Numbered from the stretch's first letter, positions 27,306 through 36,409 are shown. The stretch is DNA of 64,000 nt from Streptomyces canus (GCF_030815415.1 NZ_JAUSWW010000001.1:3472001-3536000); one strand, 5' to 3'. Translations and numbers: made by a program. Notes: generated by a model not told the origin, from the sequence alone.

Positions 27306-27938
27306 ATGTTCCGACTTCAAGGAAGCAAGGTGCTCGCCGTCGAGATGACCGGGGACGCCGTGAAGGCGAAGAACGGCTCGATGGTCGCGTACGACGGACA
27401 GATGGCGTTCAAGAAGCTCAGCGGTGGCGGTGAGGGCATCCGGGGCATGGTGACCCGGCGGATCACCGGTGAGCAGATGACGGTGATGGAGGTGAGGGGG
27501 CAGGGGACCTGCTGGTTCGCCGATCGCGCCTCCGAGATCAATCTCGTCGGTCTCCAGGGGGACAAGCTCTACGTGGAGTCGAGCAATCTGCTCGCGACCG
27601 ACGGGGGGCTGCGGACGGGGACCACTTTCACGGGGCTGCGCGGCGCCTCGCAGGGCAACGGGCTGTTCACGACCACCGTCGAGGGCCATGGACAGGCGGC
27701 GATCACCTCGGACGGTCCGGCCGTGGTGCTGCGGGTCAGCCCGCAGTACCCGCTGAGCGTCGACCCGGGGGCGTACATCGCGCACCAGGGGAATCTGCGG
27801 CAGTCCTTCCAGTCCGGTGTGACATTCCGCACCCTCATGGGAGAGGGCGGCGGCGAGGCCTTCCAGATCCGCTTCGAGGGGGACGGTCTGGTGTACGTCC
27901 AGCCCAGTGAGCGGAACACGATCGCGGGGGATGTCTGA
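27306..27938 (+). CDS. AIM24 family protein (first of three)
   Basis: The 210-aa protein has the AIM24/TRAP-like beta-sandwich fold: MFRLQGSKVLAVEMTGDAVKAKNGSMVAYDG, repeated G..LF.TT and GHGQAAI segments, and the terminal FQIRFEGDGLVYVQPSE. The bacterial role is unknown; the name comes from a mitochondrial inner-membrane protein. The ATG at 27306 is preferred over a GTG at 27300. It is the first of three adjacent, overlapping genes of the same family. Confidence 0.87.
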   Translation: MFRLQGSKVLAVEMTGDAVKAKNGSMVAYDGQMAFKKLSGGGEGIRGMVTRRITGEQMTVMEVRGQGTCWFADRASEINLVGLQGDKLYVESSNLLATDGGLRTGTTFTGLRGASQGNGLFTTTVEGHGQAAITSDGPAVVLRVSPQYPLSVDPGAYIAHQGNLRQSFQSGVTFRTLMGEGGGEAFQIRFEGDGLVYVQPSERNTIAGDV

Positions 27939-28590
27939 GATGGCCTTCCGCGAGCTCAACTCGAAGATGGTCGAGGCGACCGTCGTGCCCGGGCAGCGGC
28001 TGTTCAGCCAGCGCGGCGCGATGCTCGCCTACCGGGGCGAGGTGTCCTTCACGCCCAACACCCAGGGCGGCCGGGGCGGGATCGCGTCGATGATCGGGCG
28101 CCGGGTCGCGGGCGAGGCCACTCCCCTGATGACCGTGGAGGGCAGCGGCACCGTCCTGTTCGGGCACGGCGGCCACCACGTCCAGGTGATCAACCTCACC
28201 GGCGACACCCTGTACGTCGAGGCGGACCGCCTCCTCGCCTTCGAGGGCACCCTCGATCAGGGCACGATGTTCATGGGCTCGCAGGGCGGCGTCATGGGCA
28301 TGGTCCGCGGCCAGGTCACCGGCCAGGGGCTGTTCACCACCACCCTCAAGGGACATGGCTCGGTCGCCGTGATGGCCCACGGCGGCGTCATCGAGCTGCC
28401 GATCACCCCGCAGCGTCCGGTCCATGTCGACCCACAGGCCTACGTCGCCCACCACGGGGACGTCCGCAACAAGCTGTCCACCGCGCTCGGCTGGCGCGAC
28501 ATGGTGGGCCGCGGCTCCGGCGAGGCCTTCCAGCTGGAGCTCAGTGGTCACGGAACGGTGTTCGTCCAGGCGTCGGAGGAGAAGCTGTGA
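27931..28590 (+). CDS. AIM24 family protein (second of three)
   Basis: The 219-aa protein has the same fold (FRELNSKMVEATVVPGQRLFSQRGAMLAYRGEV, GSGTVLFGHGGHHVQVINL, FQLELSGHGTVFVQASEEK). The ATG at 27931 overlaps the preceding stop by 8 bp; an ATG at 27940, two bases past it, is the alternative and has a G-rich site before it. It is translationally coupled to both neighbours. Confidence 0.87.
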   Translation: MSEMAFRELNSKMVEATVVPGQRLFSQRGAMLAYRGEVSFTPNTQGGRGGIASMIGRRVAGEATPLMTVEGSGTVLFGHGGHHVQVINLTGDTLYVEADRLLAFEGTLDQGTMFMGSQGGVMGMVRGQVTGQGLFTTTLKGHGSVAVMAHGGVIELPITPQRPVHVDPQAYVAHHGDVRNKLSTALGWRDMVGRGSGEAFQLELSGHGTVFVQASEEKL

Positions 28591-29384
28591 GCACCTACCC
28601 GGGCGCGGGCCCCACCGTCCACGACCCCGCGACACTGCCCGTCGACGACAACGTGAACAACTACACCTTCTGTGTGGAGCTCAAGGGGAGCCAGTGGTTC
28701 CTGCAGAAGGGGAAGATGATCGCCTACTACGGTTCGATCGATTTCAACGGCGTCGGACACGGGCGACTCGACCGACTTGTCCGTACGTCCTTCCATTCGC
28801 CTCTGCACGCGAGCGACTGGGTCGTGGCCGAGGGTTCGGGCAAGATGCTCCTCGCCGACCGGGCCTTCGACGTGAATTCGTACGACCTCGAGAACGGCAA
28901 CCTGACCATTCGCTCAGGCAACCTGCTCGCTTTTCAGCCAAGTCTCGCCCTCAAGCAATCAATCGTGCCGGGTTTTCTGACCCTGATCGGAACCGGAAAG
29001 TTCGTGGCCGCATCTAACGGCCCGGTGGTGTTCATGGAACCCCCGATCCGGGTGGACCCGCAGGCGCTCGTCGGCTGGGCCGACTGCCCGTCGCCGTGCC
29101 ATCACTACGACCACGGCTATATGACCGGTCTGATGGGCGGTCTACGTGCGATGACGGGCCTGGGCGGGGCCTCTGGAGAGGAGCATCAGTTCGAGTTCGT
29201 AGGGGCCGGCACCGTGCTGCTCCAGTCCTCCGAGGCACTGATGGCGGAGCAGGCCACGGGGGCGGTTCCCCAGCAGGCCGGAGTGCCCGGTTCCGGAGTG
29301 CCCTCCACAGGCCCTTCACAGCAAGCGGGCACACCGCGCCTTCCCGGACAGCTGGGGGACCTCCAGCGTCGCTTCGGGCTGTGA
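28587..29384 (+). CDS. AIM24 family protein with Pro/Gln-rich tail (third of three)
   Basis: The 265-aa protein has the AIM24 core (residues about 25-220: NYTFCVELKGSQWFLQKGKMIAYYG, WVVAEGSGKMLLADRAFDVNSYDL, FEFVGAGTVLLQSSE). A C-terminal extension of about 40 residues rich in Pro, Gln and Gly follows, which the other two lack. It also has a unique CPSPCHHYDHGY insert. The GTG at 28587 overlaps the preceding stop (GTGA). Confidence 0.87.
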   Translation: MSTYPGAGPTVHDPATLPVDDNVNNYTFCVELKGSQWFLQKGKMIAYYGSIDFNGVGHGRLDRLVRTSFHSPLHASDWVVAEGSGKMLLADRAFDVNSYDLENGNLTIRSGNLLAFQPSLALKQSIVPGFLTLIGTGKFVAASNGPVVFMEPPIRVDPQALVGWADCPSPCHHYDHGYMTGLMGGLRAMTGLGGASGEEHQFEFVGAGTVLLQSSEALMAEQATGAVPQQAGVPGSGVPSTGPSQQAGTPRLPGQLGDLQRRFGL

Positions 29385-29478
29385 GCGGTAGTCTGCGGAG
29401 TGTGACGTCGAACGTGTGCACGCCGTCACGCCAAACCCTCACTAGTTCGCCTTTCAACTTCTTAGGTAGACTTCATTC

Positions 29479-29955
29479 ATGGAGACCGAGACGGCCACGC
29501 CCTGGCTGACTGATGCGGAGCAGTGCGCCTGGCGCACCCACCTGGAGGTCAACAGGCTGTTGACGTACCAGCTCGAGAAGGACCTCCAGCCGTTCGGCCT
29601 GACAATGAACGACTACGAGATCCTGGTGAATCTCTCCGAGTCGGAGGACGTACGGATGCGGATGAGCGATCTCGCGTCCGCCACCCTCCAGTCCAAGAGC
29701 CGCCTCTCGCACCAGATCACCCGCATGGAGAACGCGGACCTGGTGCGGCGCGAGAACTGCGAGTCAGACCGCCGCGGTCTGTACGCGGTGCTGACCGAGC
29801 ACGGCATGGAGACGATGCAGAAGGTCGCGCCACACCACGTGGCGTCTGTGCGGCGCCACTTCATCGACCTGCTGAACCCCGATTCCCTGGCGGAGCTCGA
29901 CAAGTCCCTCAAGCCCATCGCGGAGCATCTGCGCGGCCAGCGCGGGCGCCCCTGA
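29479..29955 (+). CDS. absC: MarR family regulator, AbsC-like
   Basis: The 158-aa winged-helix protein (MRMSDLASATLQSKSRLSHQITRMENADLVRRENCESDRRGLYAVLTEHGMETM, residues about 60-115) matches, in length and neighbourhood, S. coelicolor AbsC (SCO5405). That is a zinc-linked MarR protein needed for antibiotic production. Cys residues and several His (HHVASVRRHF) could serve metal binding. Identification as AbsC rests on synteny and size from memory. It converges on the broken histidine kinase gene. Confidence 0.8.
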   Translation: METETATPWLTDAEQCAWRTHLEVNRLLTYQLEKDLQPFGLTMNDYEILVNLSESEDVRMRMSDLASATLQSKSRLSHQITRMENADLVRRENCESDRRGLYAVLTEHGMETMQKVAPHHVASVRRHFIDLLNPDSLAELDKSLKPIAEHLRGQRGRP

Positions 29956-29969
29956 CCGGGTAACGGCAG

Positions 29970-31271
29970 CTAGACGAGCGGCAGGCGGAGTTCGAACAGG
30001 GCTCCGCCTGCCGGCGCGTCGCGGACCGTGAGCGTGCCGCCGTGGCGTGCGGCGACGTCCCGGGCGATGGCGAGCCCGAGCCCGGCGCCGCCGTCGTCAC
30101 GGCCGCGGGTCTCGTCGAGCCGCACGAACCGCTCGAAGATCCGCTCCCGGTCGGCCTCGGCCACCCCGCCCCCGTCGTCGGCGACCTCGACGACGGCCCA
30201 CGCCCCGTCCCGCCGTACGGTCACACCGACCGCCGAACGGGCGTGCCGCTGGGCGTTGTCGAGCAGATTGCCGATCACCCGCCCCAGCCGGCTCCGGGAC
30301 CCGGCCACCTCCACGTCCACCGCCTCGACGGTCACCCCGTCGCGTCCCCGCGCCTCCCGCCGCGCCACCTTGCCGAGGTCGAGCCGCTTGTCGCCGGCCC
30401 CTCCCCCGCGTCCAGCCGGGCGAGCAGCAGCGGATCGGCGGCGAGCCGCTGGAGTCGTACGGTGTCCTGGACCGCGCCCGGGACGTCCAGCAACTCCAGA
30501 TGGGCGGCGCCCACTTCCAGCTGGGTGCGCAGGACGCGATCGGGCTGCGCAGTTCGTGCGAGGCGTCGGCGACGAACCGGCGCCGGCGCTCCACGGAGGT
30601 CTCCAGCGCGGCCGGCGTCGCGTTGGTGGTGCGGGCGAGCCGGGCGACCTCGTCGTGGGTGTCCGGCTCCGGTACGCGTCGCGCGAGGTCCTCGGAGGCG
30701 GTGATCGCGGCCATCTCGCGCCGGATGCCCTCGACCGGGCGCAGGGCGCGCCGGGTGACGAGCCAGGTCGCGGCGGCGACGACGCCGAGCAGCAGGGGGA
30801 AGTCGATCAGCATGACGGTGAGCGCGGTGTCCACGGCGCTCTGTTCGGTGTCCAGGGACTCTCCGGCGTACACGGTCGGCTCGGCCCCGTCGTCGGTCTC
30901 CACGGGGAGCGCCGCGAAACGGTAGTCGGCGCTCGCGCCGTCGATGGTCGCGGTGACGTCAGTGAGCTCGACGCTGTCGCCGATCTCGCCGGGTTCGAGG
31001 GCGGTGCCGTCGTCCGCGTCGTCGTCGGAGTCGTCGCCCGAGCCGCTCGGGCTGCCCGGCTGCGCCTGGGCCTTCACCGCGTCGGTGGCGGTGCCGCTGA
31101 TCCGCTCCAGGCCGTCGCTGACCGCGACCAGCGTGCCGTTCGCGTCGCCCAGGTCCAGGTCGGCGTACGACTTCCCGGTGGCGAGCAGGGTGGCCACGCC
31201 GCGTGCCGAGCGTTCCGCCTGGTCGATGAGGTTGGACCGCGCGAGCGGACCGAGCCGAAGAGGCTGCTCAC
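29970..31271 (-). pseudogene. decayed sensor histidine kinase (three frame breaks)
   Basis: The parts of an OmpR-partner kinase are all readable but in different frames. From GTG 31271 the frame gives MSSLFGSVRSR. Near 31238 it jumps to SNLIDQAERSARGVATLLATGKSYADL and a periplasmic region, membrane helix (LIDFPLLLGVVAAATWLV), HAMP and H-box SHELRSPI. Near 30535 a one-base loss shifts to VLRTQLEVGAAHLELLD and LLARLDAGE. Near 30400 it shifts again to GDKRLDLGKVARREARG and the ATPase domain (NLLDNAQRHA, DDGGGV, GLGLAIA). The first membrane helix is missing. The gene cannot give a working kinase. Confidence 0.87.
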
Positions 31272-31324
31272 CGCCGTGCCTCCAGACGGTGCCGCTTCTC
31301 GTCCTCCATGGGCAACAGGCGCAT
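31268..31324 (-). pseudogene. deletion scar of a response regulator
   Basis: A 19-codon frame, MRLLPMEDEKRHRLEARR then stop, begins like an OmpR-type receiver (usual form MRLLLVEDEKR) and ends with a GTGA overlap to the kinase start. That is the coupling expected of an intact regulator-kinase pair. About 200 internal codons appear to be lost, so only the two ends of the regulator remain. Confidence 0.7.
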
Positions 31325-31345
31325 ACGTAAAGGTTCGCAAAGCCG

Positions 31346-31384
31346 AGCTGAAGATCCCTTCAGGCGGCTTCAGGTTCCCCTCAG
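31346..31384 (+). promoter_or_regulatory. OmpR-type direct repeats upstream of the PepSY gene
   Basis: TTCAGG occurs at 31359 and 31369 and a related CCTCAG at 31379-31384, on a 10-bp period. CTGAAG at 31349-31354 makes a palindrome with the first copy (CTGAAGATCCCTTCAG). This is the usual layout of an OmpR-family regulator site. The cognate regulator gene next door has been deleted. Confidence 0.55.
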
Positions 31385-31468
31385 CGTCGATCGGCGATGT
31401 TTGGTCATGTCGAAAGCGAGCGAATCGCTGAAACCGAGTGAAGTCGACCGAATAGGCAGGAAAACCTC

Positions 31469-32095
31469 ATGAAGCGCAACATCGTCATCGCCACCCTGAC
31501 CGCCGCCGCCCTGGTCACCGGCGGGACCGTCGCGGCCTTCGCGGCGGGCGACGACGACACGACGGCGCAGCGTCAGGCGAGCGCCGGCGCGCAGGTGATC
31601 GCGGACCGGGACGACGTGAACGACCGCGACGACGACGCGAACGACGACCGTACGGCGACCGCCGGTGGTGACGTCACCGCCGCCGAGGCGATCGCGGCCG
31701 CCCTCAAGCACACCCCGGGCACCGCCGTCTCCGCCGACGTGGACGACGACGGCGCCGACGCCGGCACGTGGGACGTGGACGTCGTCAAGGGCGACGGCGC
31801 CGAGTACAGCGTCAAGGTCGCCCCGGACTCCGGCGAGGTCCTCGGCGCCCACCGCGACACCGACGACGGCAACGACAGCGAGGACCGCGCCGAACTGGCC
31901 GCGCTGAAGGGCGCCGAGTTCGACGCCCGTGAGATCGCGAAGGCGGCCGCGGCCAAGGGCACGGTCACCGAGGTCGGCGTCGACGACGACAACGGCACCG
32001 TGGCGTGGAGCGTGGAGACCGTGAAGAACAACGTGACCTCCGAGTGGAAGGGCGCCCTCGACACGGGCAAGCTCACCCAGGACCAGGACGACTGA
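31469..32095 (+). CDS. secreted PepSY-domain protein
   Basis: The 208-aa protein has a signal peptide (MKRNIVIATLTAAALVTGGTVAAFAAG), an Asp-rich spacer, then two PepSY repeats: AAEAIAAALKHTPGTAVSADVDDDG...WDVDVVKGDGAEYSVKVAPDSGEVLG and a second at EIAKAAAAKGTVTEVGVDDDNGTVAWSVET. PepSY proteins often inhibit extracellular peptidases or modulate envelope-stress kinases. It is divergent from the decayed two-component genes and was probably their target. AGGAAAA precedes the ATG. A terminator follows. Confidence 0.88.
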   Translation: MKRNIVIATLTAAALVTGGTVAAFAAGDDDTTAQRQASAGAQVIADRDDVNDRDDDANDDRTATAGGDVTAAEAIAAALKHTPGTAVSADVDDDGADAGTWDVDVVKGDGAEYSVKVAPDSGEVLGAHRDTDDGNDSEDRAELAALKGAEFDAREIAKAAAAKGTVTEVGVDDDNGTVAWSVETVKNNVTSEWKGALDTGKLTQDQDD

Positions 32096-32107
32096 CCGTC
32101 CCCTCCA

Positions 32108-32140
32108 CCGAGGGCCCGGCCTCCCCCGCCGGGCCCTCGG
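32108..32140. terminator. terminator after the PepSY gene
   Basis: A 13-bp perfect stem (CCGAGGGCCCGGC / GCCGGGCCCTCGG) with a C-rich 7-nt loop lies 12 bp past the PepSY stop, before the convergent MFS gene. Confidence 0.8.
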
Positions 32141-32189
32141 ATCCCCCCACCCGGCGGGCGCGGCTTACTGGCCGCGCCCGCCGGTCTCG

Positions 32190-33416
32190 TCATACGGCGG
32201 CCAGGGCCCCCTTCGCCTCAGCAGTACGGCCGCGGCGGGCACCCTTCGCCACGGCCAGTGCCGTCAGGACGACGGCCGCACCGGTCACCGCGAAGCACCC
32301 GGACACTGGCAGCCGTCCGGCGAGGACGCCGGCCGCCGCCGTACCGGCCGTGCTCCCGGCGTTGACCGCCGTGTTGACCCAGGCACCGGCCCGGGTGCGC
32401 GCCTCGTCGGCGACGGCCTCGTCCGCGATGAGATACGCGGTGGTGAGGGCCGGCGACACGAAGAGGCCGGCCACCGTCATGGTCAGGGTGAGCGTGCCCA
32501 GGCCCGGGGCGAGACCGGCGCCGAGGAGCGCGAGGCCGAGGCCCGCCGTCAGCAGGGCCAGCCGGACCGGGGCGGACGTACGCCAGTGGACGGCACCGTT
32601 CAGCAGGCCGCCGACGGCACTCCCGGCGGACAGCGCGGCCAGCACCCAGGCCACGCTCGCCCCGCCGTGGTGATGGCGCTCGGCGAAGACCATGACCAGC
32701 AGATCGAGCACACCGAGAGCGACCCCGACGGCCACGGCGGCGGTGACGGGCCGCCCGATCCTCCGCAGCACGGGACGACCGCGCCCGCCCCGACCCCCGG
32801 CCCCACTGCGGCCCGCGGGCGCCATGCCCCGCACCACCGGCGACGACACGAACCCCACCGCCCCCGTCACCATCAGCGCCGCCCCCACGACGATCCCGGC
32901 CGCCGGCGTGACGGCCCCGACCAGGACGCCCACCAGCAGCGGGCCCGAGACGAAGAGCAGTTCCTCGGCGACGGCGTCGAGGCTGTACGCGCGTTGCCGC
33001 AGGTCGCGGTCCGGGGCGAGCCGGCTCCAGACGGTCCGCATGGTCGGGCCGAGCGGCGGCACGCAGGCGCCGGCGAGGGCGGTGAGGGTGCCCAGGAGGT
33101 ACGCCGGAGCGCCCGGCCGCCAGACGGCCGCGGTCAGCAGACCGAGCAGGACGGTGTAGGCGACGAGCATCGGCACGAGCGCCCGGCGCGGCCCGTGCCG
33201 GTCGATCAGCGAGGCCCTCGCGGGCGCCAGGAAGACGACGGTGGCGCCGAACAGCGCCATCACGGTGCCCGCCACGGCGTACGAGCCGGAGGCGCGGGTC
33301 ACGGCGAGCATCACGGACAGCGGGACGATGCCGTACGACAGTCTGCCGACCAGGGCGGTGACGAAGGTGCGGCGGGCATGCGGAATGCGCAGCACGCGCG
33401 CGTAGGACGCGGACAT
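32190..33416 (-). CDS. MFS transporter
   Basis: The 408-aa protein has about 12 membrane helices. A loop with ARASLIDRHGPRRALVP stands at the usual place between helices 2 and 3, and a Gly/Arg-rich central loop (AGRSGAGGRGGRGRP) separates the halves. The ATG at 33416 with GAGGA upstream is preferred over an extended frame. The gene converges on the PepSY gene. The substrate is unknown; it is of the small-molecule exporter type. Confidence 0.86.
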   Translation of the reverse strand: MSASYARVLRIPHARRTFVTALVGRLSYGIVPLSVMLAVTRASGSYAVAGTVMALFGATVVFLAPARASLIDRHGPRRALVPMLVAYTVLLGLLTAAVWRPGAPAYLLGTLTALAGACVPPLGPTMRTVWSRLAPDRDLRQRAYSLDAVAEELLFVSGPLLVGVLVGAVTPAAGIVVGAALMVTGAVGFVSSPVVRGMAPAGRSGAGGRGGRGRPVLRRIGRPVTAAVAVGVALGVLDLLVMVFAERHHHGGASVAWVLAALSAGSAVGGLLNGAVHWRTSAPVRLALLTAGLGLALLGAGLAPGLGTLTLTMTVAGLFVSPALTTAYLIADEAVADEARTRAGAWVNTAVNAGSTAGTAAAGVLAGRLPVSGCFAVTGAAVVLTALAVAKGARRGRTAEAKGALAAV

Positions 33417-33564
33417 GATGAGTTCCTCGGAGAAGAGGCGGAAGGCGGACACCGGCACGTCACGGGAGCGGTGTGCTCGACCGTGACTCGGTGTGCGCTC
33501 TATGCCAGGGAGAGGAACATGCGGATCACCGTATCAGCGGCGCCGCGGAGTCGACCAGGGCGCC

Positions 33565-34521
33565 TCAGCCCTGCGTCAGGCCCGCCACCAGCTCGTCCGC
33601 CGCCCCGTACGGGTCCAGTTCCCCGGCCACGATCCGGTCCGCCAGCGCGTCCAGGCGTCGGTCGCCGTGCAGGTCGCCGATCCTCTCGCGCAGGGCCGTG
33701 ACCGCGATGGTCTCCACCTCGCGGGCGGCGCGGGCGCGGCGGCGCTCGGCCAGGACTCCGCGCTCCTCCATCCAGGCGCGGTGCTTCTCCAGCGCCTCGA
33801 CGACCTCGTCGATGCCCTCGGAGCGGGCGGCGACCGTCTTCACGATGGGCGGGCGCCAGTCGCCGGGGCCGCGGGACTCGCCGAGGCCCAGCATGTGGTT
33901 GAGCTCACGGGCGGTGGCGTCGGCGCCGTCCCGGTCGGCCTTGTTGACGACGTACACATCGCCGATCTCCAGGATTCCGGCCTTGGCCGCCTGGATGCCG
34001 TCGCCCATGCCCGGGGCCAGGAGGACCACGCTGGTGTCCGCCTGCGAGGCGATCTCGACCTCCGACTGGCCGACGCCGACCGTCTCGACCAGGACGACGT
34101 CGCAGCCCGCCGCGTCCAGGACCCGGATCGCCTGCGGGGCCGACCAGGCCAGGCCGCCGAGGTGGCCGCGGGTGGCCATCGAGCGGATGTAGACGCCCGG
34201 GTCGGAGGCGTGGTCCGACATCCGGACGCGGTCGCCCAGCAGGGCGCCGCCCGAGAAGGGCGAGGACGGGTCGACGGCCAGGACGCCGACCCGCCTGCCC
34301 TGCTTGCGGTACGCGGTGACCAGGGCGGACGTGGACGTGGACTTGCCCACGCCCGGCGAACCGGTGAGGCCCACGACGTACGCGTTGCCCGTCAGCGGGG
34401 CGAGCGCCGCCATGACCTCCCTGAGCTGCGGGGACGCCCCCTCCACCAGGGAGATCAGCCGGGCCACGGCACGCGGCCTGCCCTCCCTCGCCTGGGCCAC
34501 CAGAGAGGAGACGTCCTGCAT
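33565..34521 (-). CDS. meaB: MeaB/ArgK-type P-loop GTPase, B12-mutase chaperone
   Basis: The 318-aa G3E GTPase has the Walker A GSPGVGKST (54-62), VDPSSPFSGGALLGDR, the ETVGVGQSE switch and NKAD guanine motif. The family protects acyl-CoA mutases from inactivation and gates adenosylcobalamin loading. The ATG at 34521 has GGAG five bases upstream; a GTG at 34524 is possible. It lies 30 bp downstream of the thiolase in the same direction. Possible clients include IcmA in this window or methylmalonyl-CoA mutase elsewhere. Confidence 0.9.
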   Translation of the reverse strand: MQDVSSLVAQAREGRPRAVARLISLVEGASPQLREVMAALAPLTGNAYVVGLTGSPGVGKSTSTSALVTAYRKQGRRVGVLAVDPSSPFSGGALLGDRVRMSDHASDPGVYIRSMATRGHLGGLAWSAPQAIRVLDAAGCDVVLVETVGVGQSEVEIASQADTSVVLLAPGMGDGIQAAKAGILEIGDVYVVNKADRDGADATARELNHMLGLGESRGPGDWRPPIVKTVAARSEGIDEVVEALEKHRAWMEERGVLAERRRARAAREVETIAVTALRERIGDLHGDRRLDALADRIVAGELDPYGAADELVAGLTQG

Positions 34522-34551
34522 CACAGCTCCGATCCGTGAGAAAAGTACAGC

Positions 34552-35754
34552 TCAGGCCTTGGGTACCCGCACGATGAGCGCGTCACCCTGACCGCCGCCG
34601 CCGCACAGCGCGGCCGCGCCGACACCGCCGCCGCGCCGCTTCAGCTCCAGCGCCAGGTGCAGCACCAGACGGGCCCCGGACATGCCGATCGGGTGGCCCA
34701 GGGCGATGGCACCGCCGTTGACGTTCACCGTTTCGGAGGACACCCCGAGGTCCTTCATTGACTGGACCGCGACGGCGGCGAAGGCCTCGTTGATCTCGAT
34801 CAGGTCGAGGTCGGAGACGTCCAGGCCCTCCTTCTTCAGGGCGTGGAGGATGGCGTTGGACGGCTGGGACTGGAGGGAGTTGTCCGGTCCCGCCACATTG
34901 CCGTGGGCGCCGATCTCGGCGATCCACTCCAGGCCGAGCTCCTGCGCCTTGGTCTTGCTCATCACGACCACGGCCGCGGCACCGTCGGAGATCTGCGAGG
35001 AGGTGCCCGCCGTGATGGTGCCGTCGCGGGTGAACGCCGGGCGCAGCTTGCCCAGGGACTCCGCGGTCGTCTCCGCGCGGATGCCCTCGTCCTTGCTGAA
35101 CACGACCGGCTCGCCCTTGCGCTGCGGGATCTCGACCGGGGTGATCTCGGCCTCGAAGATGCCGTTCTTCTGCGCGGCCGCGGCCCGCTGGTGGGACAGG
35201 GCGGCGATCTCGTCCTGCGCGGGACGCTGGATGCCCAGGCGCGCGTTGTGCTTCTCCGTGGACTCGCCCATGGCGACGTTCTCGAAGGCGTCGGTCAGAC
35301 CGTCGTGGGCCATGGCGTCGAGCATCTCGATGGCGCCGTACTTGTAGCCCTCGCGGGACTTCGGGAGCAGGTGGGGGGCGTTGGTCATGGACTCCTGGCC
35401 GCCCGCGACGATCACGTCGAACTCGCCCGCGCGGATCAGCTGGTCGGCCAGCGCGATCGCGTCGAGGCCCGACAGACAGACCTTGTTGATGGTGAGCGCC
35501 GGGACGCCCATCGGGATGCCTGCTTTGACCGCGGCCTGGCGCGCCGGGATCTGGCCGGCCCCGGCCTGGAGCACCTGGCCCATGATCACGTACTGCACCT
35601 GGTCGCCGCCGATCCCCGCACGGTCGAGGGCGGCCTTGATCGCGAAGCCGCCGAGGTCGGCTCCGGAGAAGGACTTGAGTGAGCCGAGCAACCGTCCCAT
35701 CGGGGTGCGGGCACCCGCCACGATGACGGACGTCGTGCTGTTCGAACCAGACAT
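34552..35754 (-). CDS. acetyl-CoA C-acetyltransferase (thiolase)
   Basis: The 400-aa biosynthetic-type thiolase condenses two acetyl-CoA to acetoacetyl-CoA or reverses it. The nucleophile Cys93 lies in NKVCLSGLDAI. The C-terminal triad is NEAFAAV, GHPIGMSGAR and Cys384 in LCGGGGQGDA. The start is ATG 35754, with AGGGGAT upstream. It probably forms an operon with the meaB-like gene and is divergent from the epimerase. Confidence 0.93.
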   Translation of the reverse strand: MSGSNSTTSVIVAGARTPMGRLLGSLKSFSGADLGGFAIKAALDRAGIGGDQVQYVIMGQVLQAGAGQIPARQAAVKAGIPMGVPALTINKVCLSGLDAIALADQLIRAGEFDVIVAGGQESMTNAPHLLPKSREGYKYGAIEMLDAMAHDGLTDAFENVAMGESTEKHNARLGIQRPAQDEIAALSHQRAAAAQKNGIFEAEITPVEIPQRKGEPVVFSKDEGIRAETTAESLGKLRPAFTRDGTITAGTSSQISDGAAAVVVMSKTKAQELGLEWIAEIGAHGNVAGPDNSLQSQPSNAILHALKKEGLDVSDLDLIEINEAFAAVAVQSMKDLGVSSETVNVNGGAIALGHPIGMSGARLVLHLALELKRRGGGVGAAALCGGGGQGDALIVRVPKA

Positions 35755-35902
35755 GAGGTGCGATCCCCTTTCAGCTGCACAGCTGAGGAGTGAACGAGGG
35801 TTTACTTCGAATGTACTGAGTGGCACTCCGTGCCGTCACCGGGCTGTCGGTGTGATCGCGCGCACGTTGCGTAACCACCTCCGGAGCGCTGCACTGAGTT
35901 CC

Positions 35903-36343
35903 ATGCTGACGCGAATCGACCACATCGGGATCGCCTGTTTCGACCTGGACAAGACTGTCGAGTTCTACCGGGCCACCTACGGCTTCGAGGTGTACCACTC
36001 CGAGGTCAACGAGGAGCAGGGCGTGCGCGAGGCCATGCTCAAGATCAACGACACGTCGGACGGCGGGGCCTCCTACCTGCAGCTCCTCGAGCCGACCCGC
36101 GAGGACTCCACCGTCGCGAAGTGGCTCGCGAAGAACGGTGAGGGCGTGCACCACATCGCTTTCGGTACGGCGGATGTGGACGGCGAGTCCGCCGACATCC
36201 GCGGCAAGGGCGTACGCGTCCTGTACGAGGAGCCGCGACGCGGCTCCATGGGGTCACGGATCACGTTCCTGCACCCCAAGGATTGCCATGGAGTACTGAC
36301 AGAACTGGTCACTTCGGCGCCTGTTGAGTCACCTGAGCACTGA
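35903..36343 (+). CDS. mce: methylmalonyl-CoA epimerase
   Basis: The 146-aa vicinal-oxygen-chelate protein has two beta-alpha-beta-beta-beta units. Metal ligands are visible as His7 (RIDHIGIACFD), the Gln in YLQLLEP, the His in VHHIAFGTADVDG and the Glu in VLTELV. It racemises (2S)/(2R)-methylmalonyl-CoA between propionyl-CoA carboxylase and mutase. It is divergent from thiolase-meaB, completing an acyl-CoA block. Confidence 0.93.
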   Translation: MLTRIDHIGIACFDLDKTVEFYRATYGFEVYHSEVNEEQGVREAMLKINDTSDGGASYLQLLEPTREDSTVAKWLAKNGEGVHHIAFGTADVDGESADIRGKGVRVLYEEPRRGSMGSRITFLHPKDCHGVLTELVTSAPVESPEH

Positions 36344-36409
36344 CCCCCGTACATATGGGCCGGTAGGGTTGGGGGCGGTCGCCGCTCTTGGGGGGCGACC
36401 TGGCTCCCC

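Noticed and set aside
31573..32193. Minus-strand Ser-rich frame opposite the PepSY gene
   Set aside because: Antisense of Asp/Ala codons. The PepSY frame has a signal peptide, a ribosome site and domain repeats.
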